64,000 nt of DNA from Pseudomonas nabeulensis (GTDB taxonomy: Bacteria > Pseudomonadota > Gammaproteobacteria > Pseudomonadales > Pseudomonadaceae), in contig NZ_QUZT01000003.1 in NCBI RefSeq assembly GCF_004682045.1, forward strand, positions 1 to 64,000. The letters are read 5' to 3'. Both the position numbers and the translations under genes were made by a program. Below the pieces are notes generated by a model. The model saw nothing but the letters and a program-made list of their open reading frames with translations, had not been told where the DNA came from and did not search any database. The stretch's first letter is position 1; every line of letters starts with the position of its first letter. This document shows, piece by piece, positions 59,713-64,000 of this stretch.

Positions 59713-60114
59713 TTATACGGGCTGTGCGAGCCGTTCAGGGCGAGACCAGATCCACAGGTTACCCAGGCCCATGCCGGCAATCGCCAGGTAGATCGGCCAG
59801 CCGTGATCGAGCATCACCAGCATCAGAATGGCGCACACCAACATGCTTACCGTGGCGCTGACTTTGGCCCTGCGCGCGATGATCTTGCCGTTGCGCCAGT
59901 TGAACAGGATCGGCCCGAACAGGCGGTGGTTTTCCAGCCAGGCGCTGAGGCGGGGTGAGCTTTTGGTGGCGGCCCAGGCGGCCAGCAGGATGAATTCGGT
60001 GGTGGGCAAACCCGGTATGACAATCGCCACCAGCCCGATGCCCAGGCTGACGTAGGCCAGCAGGCCGAAGAGGATCTGGGCGATTTTGGAGGTGGATTGG
60101 GTTTTGCCGGTCAT
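59713..60114 (-). CDS. YbaN/DUF454 inner-membrane protein
   Basis: A 133-residue protein with about four membrane segments and the DUF454 core GLLAYVSLGIGLVAIVIPGLPTTEFILLAAW, then SPRLSAWLENHRLFGPILFNW. Function unknown. I use the ATG at 60114; a GTG at 60129 is also in frame. Confidence 0.88.
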   Translation of the reverse strand: MTGKTQSTSKIAQILFGLLAYVSLGIGLVAIVIPGLPTTEFILLAAWAATKSSPRLSAWLENHRLFGPILFNWRNGKIIARRAKVSATVSMLVCAILMLVMLDHGWPIYLAIAGMGLGNLWIWSRPERLAQPV

Positions 60115-60158
60115 GGGTAGGCGGATCACAGAAAATCAGCTTGAAATGATATCTAAGT

Positions 60159-60245
60159 GTGGGAGGGGGCTTGCCCCCGATGGCGGTGGGTCAGCCATAG
60201 ATTAGTTGACTGACATATAGCTATCGGGGGCAAGCCCCCTCCCAC
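60159..60245. repeat. REPIN, GTGGG-first arrangement
   Basis: Intact inverted REP cores; spacer stem GGTCAG / CTGAC. Lies between the YbaN and haem oxygenase genes. Confidence 0.9.
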
Positions 60246-60272
60246 ATTTTGATTGCATTTCAATTTTGGAAG

Positions 60273-60881
60273 TCAGGCCAGTTCAGGGGCGCTAGCGTAC
60301 GCCTGTTCCAGCAGTACGGTGAAGCGCACGAACGCATCGATCGCACCTTTTTCCACCGCTGCTTCTTCTTCGGCACTGAATTCCAGGCCATCGAGGGTGC
60401 GGGTAAAGCTTTTCCAGCCTTCGGCACGACCACCGGCCGGTTCACCCAGGTGACGGGCACCGAAGGTTTCGCTCAGGCCCAGGCCTACGGCGCGCTTGAT
60501 CAGGAACGCGGCGCCCAGCTTGGAACCTTCGGACACGAACAGCCAGCCCAGGGCTTCGGCCTTGCTCGGGTTGCTCACCGCGCCAGCCACCGGTGCAGGC
60601 ACTTCGGTGTCGAGGTCGCCCAAGTCCAGTTTGGCGGCTTCGGCGCGGCAACGCGCGGCCAGGTCCGGGACGATCTTGATCAGTTCGGCATCGTTGTACA
60701 GGGCGACGAGTTCGGATTGGAACAGGTATTGCGCCACCACGAAACGCGCGAAGTTGGCCTGGGTTTCGAATGGGGCGTGGGCTTTTACCAGGGCGTCGAG
60801 CTTGGTGTGCGGCTCGTTGGTGATCTGGTTCAGGCGCTGGGAGCGCAGGCTTGGGCGTTCTGCGGTAGGAGATGCGGTCAT
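60273..60881 (-). CDS. hemO: Biliverdin-producing haem oxygenase, PigA/HemO type
   Basis: A 202-residue bacterial haem oxygenase that opens haem to biliverdin, CO and iron. The proximal haem ligand is H25 in TNEPHTKL; the distal helix is GWLFVSEGSKLGAAF. From memory of P. aeruginosa PigA, the residues that rotate haem toward beta/delta cleavage are N19, K34, F117 and K132; the first three are kept here (N18, K33, F in GWLF), the last is Arg. It follows the haem receptor gene, separated by a terminator. Confidence 0.9.
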   Translation of the reverse strand: MTASPTAERPSLRSQRLNQITNEPHTKLDALVKAHAPFETQANFARFVVAQYLFQSELVALYNDAELIKIVPDLAARCRAEAAKLDLGDLDTEVPAPVAGAVSNPSKAEALGWLFVSEGSKLGAAFLIKRAVGLGLSETFGARHLGEPAGGRAEGWKSFTRTLDGLEFSAEEEAAVEKGAIDAFVRFTVLLEQAYASAPELA

Positions 60882-60965
60882 GAAAAAAGTCCTTGAGAAG
60901 GGGAGCGCCTTATTGCCCTAAAGAGAGCTGTTATCAACTAGACGAACAAGAAGACGCGGCACAGT

Positions 60966-61007
60966 AAAAAATCCTCACCCCGTCGCTAACATTTCGACGA
61001 GGTGAGG
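60966..61007 (-). terminator. Terminator between haem receptor and haem oxygenase genes
   Basis: On the minus strand CCTCACC-TCGTCG pairs with CGACG-GGGTGAGG, followed by ATTTTTT. It lies 10 bases after the receptor stop. Confidence 0.85.
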
Positions 61008-61016
61008 CGGGCGCTG

Positions 61017-63587
61017 TCAGATATCCCAGATCACGTTGATCGCAAAGTTGCGGCCAGGCTGGGTCAGGCGGTCGATATTGGCGGGCGCGGTCACGCCGGC
61101 TTCACCGATGCTGTCGAAGCTGCGCACGTCGTCCCAGTTCCAGTATTTCTTGTCGGTCACGTTGTACAGGCCACCATTGATGGTCACGTCTTGGGTGACT
61201 TTGTAGAAGCCGGTCAGGTCAACGATGCCAAAACCCGGGGTCTTGAACGGGGCCTTGGTCTTGTCGCCATCGGGCGAGAAGAAGGTCGCGCTGTCGACCC
61301 GGTTTTGTTTTTTGACCAGGGTCCAGCTGACCAGGGCGCCGTAGGTTTCTTGCTCGTAGCCCAGGCCGAACACGCCCTTGAGCGGGTTGACGCTGTTGAT
61401 CGGCTCGCCGGTGTCTTCGTTACGGCCGTAGGCATAGGCCACCGAGCCTTGGGTGTACAGGCCCTGCGGTGCACCAAAGGCATCCAGGTTCAGGCGGCCT
61501 TTGGCTTCCACGCCCTTGATGGTGGCGCGCTTGATATTGCCAGCCTTGAACGCAACGCCTGTCGGGGTCAGCAGCGCGGCATCTTCGTTGATGAAGTCGC
61601 GGTACTTGTTATAGAACACCGCCACGTCGAAATTGCCCGACTCAAAGTTGCCGCGCAGGCCGGTTTCAAAGCTCTTGCTGGTTTCCGGCTTGAGGTCTGA
61701 GTTGGGTTCTACGGTGTAGCCTTGCTGGATATTTTCAAAGCGACCGTACAAGGCTTTGGCCGACGGCGTGCGGAAGCCTTCGGCGTATTGGCCGAACCAG
61801 GTGTAGTTGTCGGTCAGGGCGTAAGTCAGGCCGAATTTGGGCGACACGCGGTGCCAGGTTTTATCGCTGTCGTCGTGGGAGTAGACGCGGTTCGGGTCGG
61901 TGGAGTTGAGGAAGTCCTCGGTCAGCTTGGGCTTGAGCTGGGTGTAGTCATAACGCACGCTGGGCAGGAAGGTCCATTTTCCCCAACTGATCTGGTCCTG
62001 GGCGAACAGGGCGTAGGTGTTGATGGTCGGGTCCGGGAAGTCGCTGGCTGGCTTGACGATATCCAGTGCATTGGTGCTGGGGGCGCCGACGGCCACGCAA
62101 CTGGCGCTGACGGTCAGGCAGGTTGCGCTGCCGGTACGCGAGCCGGTGACCTTCGCCTGTTTGAGGGTGGTGCCGTAGGTGACGACGTGATCGGTGTCGC
62201 CGATGGCAAATGCCTTGTCCAATTGGGCATCGAACACCCACTGCTTTTCCTTGTAGAGCGTCTCGCGCTCGCGCAGCAAATTACGTGCGCCGGATACGTA
62301 GTGCTCGGCGGTGGTCTGGTCGGTCTTGCCGACCTGGTAGTTGAGGCTGGTCTTGATGTGATCGGCGAACGGCGAGTCAACGGCGAAGCTGTTTTCCAGG
62401 CCAAAACGTTCGCGGCTGATGGTGTCGTTACCCGAGCGGGCACGGTAGAGGTTGCTGTTGAAACCGGTGTTGTACGGGCCGCCCACGGCGCTTTTCTGGT
62501 TGGTGTCGCGGTCATCCTTGTATTTCTCGTACGTCAGGACCAGGCGGTTCTCATCGCCATAGTTCCAGCCCAGCTTGGCCAGCACGTTGGTGGTGCGCAC
62601 ATCTTCCGGGTTGGCGCCGGTGCGGTTCAGGCCGGTGGCGTTGTTGCCATCGTAGGTTTCAGTCTCGTGGCCATTACGCTGGCTCAGGTGCAGCAAACCG
62701 TCGAAGTCCTGCACGCGGCCGGCGACGGTGCCGGAGGTCAGCCAACTGTCGTCGGCGGAGCTGTAGCCGGTTTTCAGGCGGGCGCCCACGTCTTTGCCGG
62801 GCTTGATGATGTCGTCCGGATCGAGGGTGAAGTAGCTCACCGCGCCGCCGATGGCGCTGCTGCCGTAGAGGGCCGATGCAGGACCACGCAGGATCTCGAC
62901 GCGCTTGACGATTTCCGGGTCGACATAGTTGCGGCGGGTCTGCGCGTACGGGCCGTTGGAGAAGTGATCGGGCACTTCGACGCCGTCGACCTGGGTGAGA
63001 ATGCGGTCACCGTCAATGCCACGGATATTGAAACCGGCATTGCCGGAGCGTGTACCGGCGCCACCGACAGAGACACCGGGCTCGTACCGCACCAGCTCAC
63101 GGCTGTTGCCGACGTTGAGACGGTCCAGCTCCTGGCGGTCGTGCACGCTGACGGTGCTCGGAACGCTGTTCACATCCTGCTCATGGCGGGTAGCGCTGAT
63201 GGTCACCTGTTGCAGGTTAAGGGTGCTGCCGGCGGCGCGCTTTTCCAGGACGATAGTGTTGCTGCCCAGTTTGCGGTAGCTCAGGTTGGTCCCCACCAAC
63301 AGCTGATCCAGGGCTTTCTCCGGCGACAACGGGCCGCGCACGCCAGGGGACGACACACCCTGGCCCAGCTCTGCCGACAGGCCGACTTGCCAGCCGGTCA
63401 CGGCCGTGAAGGCATTCAGCGCGGAAACCAACGACTGTTGCTCGATGCTGAAATTGTAATTGCCGTGGCTGCGTGAAGCGGGCTCAGCGGCGCTGGCGCT
63501 CATCAGCGGCGCGCCGGCCAGCAGGATGGCGGCAGTCAACAAGGACAGGACGGGCGAAGAAGACCGGCGGTTGAAACAAGAGGACAT
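61017..63587 (-). CDS. TonB-dependent haem receptor with signalling domain
   Basis: An 856-residue outer-membrane receptor: signal peptide (about 1-34), STN signalling domain (about 42-118; FSIEQQSLVSALNAFTAVTGW), plug (NSRELVRYEPGVSV; GIDGDRILTQVDGVEVPDH) and a 22-strand barrel ending INVIWDI. It resembles haem/haemoglobin receptors of the HxuA/HasR type. The STN domain implies it signals through a FecR-type anti-sigma factor, which is encoded just upstream. No hasA haemophore gene is seen in the window. Confidence 0.9.
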   Translation of the reverse strand: MSSCFNRRSSSPVLSLLTAAILLAGAPLMSASAAEPASRSHGNYNFSIEQQSLVSALNAFTAVTGWQVGLSAELGQGVSSPGVRGPLSPEKALDQLLVGTNLSYRKLGSNTIVLEKRAAGSTLNLQQVTISATRHEQDVNSVPSTVSVHDRQELDRLNVGNSRELVRYEPGVSVGGAGTRSGNAGFNIRGIDGDRILTQVDGVEVPDHFSNGPYAQTRRNYVDPEIVKRVEILRGPASALYGSSAIGGAVSYFTLDPDDIIKPGKDVGARLKTGYSSADDSWLTSGTVAGRVQDFDGLLHLSQRNGHETETYDGNNATGLNRTGANPEDVRTTNVLAKLGWNYGDENRLVLTYEKYKDDRDTNQKSAVGGPYNTGFNSNLYRARSGNDTISRERFGLENSFAVDSPFADHIKTSLNYQVGKTDQTTAEHYVSGARNLLRERETLYKEKQWVFDAQLDKAFAIGDTDHVVTYGTTLKQAKVTGSRTGSATCLTVSASCVAVGAPSTNALDIVKPASDFPDPTINTYALFAQDQISWGKWTFLPSVRYDYTQLKPKLTEDFLNSTDPNRVYSHDDSDKTWHRVSPKFGLTYALTDNYTWFGQYAEGFRTPSAKALYGRFENIQQGYTVEPNSDLKPETSKSFETGLRGNFESGNFDVAVFYNKYRDFINEDAALLTPTGVAFKAGNIKRATIKGVEAKGRLNLDAFGAPQGLYTQGSVAYAYGRNEDTGEPINSVNPLKGVFGLGYEQETYGALVSWTLVKKQNRVDSATFFSPDGDKTKAPFKTPGFGIVDLTGFYKVTQDVTINGGLYNVTDKKYWNWDDVRSFDSIGEAGVTAPANIDRLTQPGRNFAINVIWDI

Positions 63588-63686
63588 CGAGAGTGCTCCG
63601 GGGTACGAATCTTTTTAGTTGCGAACTGAACAAATAGGAATCAGTTGCATTGGCTAAGACGAGACGTACCACCCGAGGCTATCGAG

Positions 63687-63701
63687 TAAAAATAATTCTC
63701 A
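63687..63701 (-). promoter_or_regulatory. Fur box before haem receptor gene
   Basis: Minus-strand TGAGAATTATTTTTA fits TGANAATNATTNTCA with one mismatch in the fixed positions, 100 bases before the receptor start. Confidence 0.65.
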
Positions 63702-63702
63702 T

Positions 63703-64000
63703 TTAGTTCAGGATCACCAGCGCCGGGTATTCCGAGAGCTTGGCCGAGGTGATGTGGGCCAGGGAGCGCACCACATCCAGAGGTTGGTCGAGGCGGTAAT
63801 TACCCGTGACGGCGACGCTGGCGAGCTTATCGTTGGTGTTGACGATCCACCCGGGGTAATAGCGGCGCAGTTCGGCGAGTACTTCGCTCATCGGGCGGTT
63901 TTCGAAGATCAGTCGGCCCTGCACCCACGCCAGGTCCTTGTTGGCGTCCAGTTTGGCCGGCGAGCCGAAGCCCTTGGGGCCGATGCGGATGCTTTCACCG
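63703..64000 (-). CDS. FecR-type anti-sigma regulator, C-terminal part
   Basis: An open frame that enters from the window edge; the last 98 residues are visible. They contain the FecR C-terminal pattern LAWVQGRLIFENRPMSEVLAELRRYY, then TGNYRLDQPLDVVRSLA. The visible ATG/GTG codons are internal. Such inner-membrane proteins pass the signal from an STN-type receptor to an ECF sigma factor, expected just outside the window. Confidence 0.85.
   Translation of the reverse strand, partial: GESIRIGPKGFGSPAKLDANKDLAWVQGRLIFENRPMSEVLAELRRYYPGWIVNTNDKLASVAVTGNYRLDQPLDVVRSLAHITSAKLSEYPALVILN

Overview
The window is a stretch of ordinary Pseudomonas core chromosome, most likely from the P. fluorescens group. 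Evidence: the core genes closely resemble fluorescent-pseudomonad proteins; a colRS / methyltransferase / wapQ-like cluster is present; and GC-rich intergenic REP sequences with the core GTGGGAGGGGGCTTGCCCCC recur throughout. No prophage, integrase island, insertion sequence, CRISPR array, toxin-antitoxin locus or recognised defence system was seen.

Layout. 212-508 is a small DUF6124/DUF3077-type gene. 627-7755 (minus) is a complete N-acetylglucosamine regulon: nagR, nagA, an SIS-type nagB-II, an EIIA-HPr-EI fusion and nagE, so the PTS phosphate chain and the catabolic enzymes sit in one operon. 8017-12511 holds an L,D-transpeptidase, two Nudix hydrolases, a gamma-carbonic anhydrase, a DUF1289 gene, a VUT-family membrane protein and purT. 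12631-16364 (minus) has an MHS-type MFS transporter, a CorB/YfjD-like CBS protein and a YpjD-like cytochrome c assembly protein. 16599-20170 is ffh and the rpsP-rimM-trmD-rplS operon. 20253-25455 has a thioesterase, xerD, dsbC, hom and thrC.

25535-35222 contains two small uncharacterised genes, a solute-binding protein coupled to a family III CoA transferase, yaeQ, recJ, and a translationally coupled mprF/AcvB-like pair for aminoacyl-phosphatidylglycerol metabolism. Two identical initiator tRNA cassettes follow (35465-35881), then a LexA-boxed dinB, a lipoprotein, proS, ampG, an alkyltransferase-like protein, a DUF481 outer-membrane protein, a HugZ-like protein, fxsA and groESL behind a sigma32-like promoter. 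47060-52982 has an LTA-synthase-family membrane enzyme and the ColRS envelope-stress system, with a candidate ColR box before the methyltransferase-wapQ-small ORF operon. 53037-56660 (minus) is a DUF1111 di-haem / imelysin / DUF1513 iron-related operon. The right end has a nitroreductase, a dCache chemoreceptor, a YbaN protein, and a haem-uptake cluster (haem oxygenase, TonB receptor with signalling domain, and a FecR-type regulator cut by the window edge).

Most unexplained structure is in the intergenic REP/REPIN elements. Four of them carry the same 16-bp insert in the palindrome core, always on the same chromosome strand whatever the orientation of the surrounding REP. I found no clearly new multi-gene system. 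The best leads are that insert, the small third gene of the ColR-linked operon, and the apparent NagR operator arrangement.
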